This document shows, piece after piece, positions 14,989-15,015 of a stretch of 15,015 bases of DNA; positions within the stretch are counted from its first letter, which is position 1; each line of letters begins with the position of its first letter. This DNA comes from Cylindrobasidium torrendii FP15055 ss-10 (Eukaryota; Basidiomycota; Agaricomycetes; Agaricales; Physalacriaceae): positions 9,738-24,752 of the forward strand of contig KN880750.1 in the NCBI GenBank assembly GCA_000934385.1. Reading direction: 5' to 3'. Under the pieces are notes generated by a model. That model did not search any database. It saw nothing but the letters and a program-made list of their open reading frames with translations, and was not told where the DNA came from. The position numbers and the translations under genes are program-made.

Positions 14989-15015
14989 CAGCGCGCCAAC
15001 AAGGCCTACCGTCGG
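14989..15015. repeat. Partial second copy of the 13.5 kb segment, cut by window end
   Basis: The last 27 bases match 13515-13541 at 24 positions (shared CAGCGCGCCAACA). The similarity may continue beyond the window. Weaker similarity extends leftward to about 14969. Confidence 0.6.

Overview
The window reads as nuclear DNA of a filamentous fungus, most likely a wood-rot type basidiomycete (Agaricomycetes, possibly Polyporales). The reasons are short GT..AG introns of about 46-47 bp with CTGAC/CTAAC branch sites, fairly GC-rich compact genes, and protein types common in those genomes. The species assignment is inference.

Layout. At the left, a minus-strand two-exon gene (1934 to 640) encodes a protein with a Cys6 zinc-cluster-like motif created across a 47-bp intron, and an acidic tail partly built from a 33-bp minisatellite. 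Divergent from it, on the plus strand, are four tandem copies of one unrecognised gene family (starts 2212, 3620, 4924 and 7466). Each carries a related upstream leader/promoter block, and two also share a further upstream block. Copies 2 and 4 are open to a common stop. Copies 1 and 3 end early, with recognisable remnants of the shared C-terminus in other frames. The plus-strand family and exon 1 of the minus-strand gene look distantly related (similar N-terminal layout and a KR..S/A..E..P..KR basic motif).

Just after copy 4, about 4.7 kb is occupied by a tyrosine-recombinase retrotransposon of the DIRS class on the minus strand (about 12852 to 8137). It contains Gag (two exons, Cys/His knuckle), reverse transcriptase plus RNase H (46-bp intron), and a tyrosine recombinase with all catalytic residues visible. 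The reverse transcriptase appears to have lost its fingers region through an internal deletion with a frame change, so the copy is probably not autonomous. Its ends are supported by an imperfect inverted repeat and by a short sequence right of the element that matches the sequence downstream of copy 2, as if copy 2's flank were a paralogous empty site.

The right end (13-15 kb) is gene-poor. It holds a doubtful proline-rich ORF, a compact MITE-like element with inverted termini and many internal AAAATGCC/GGCATTTT motifs, a 20-bp minisatellite with a higher-order duplication, and a partial second copy of a segment seen near 13.5 kb. No tRNA, rRNA, CRISPR or bacterial-type operon was seen. The most unusual aspects are the tandem promoter-plus-gene family with eroding tails, and the DIRS copy dated relative to it by the duplicated flank.
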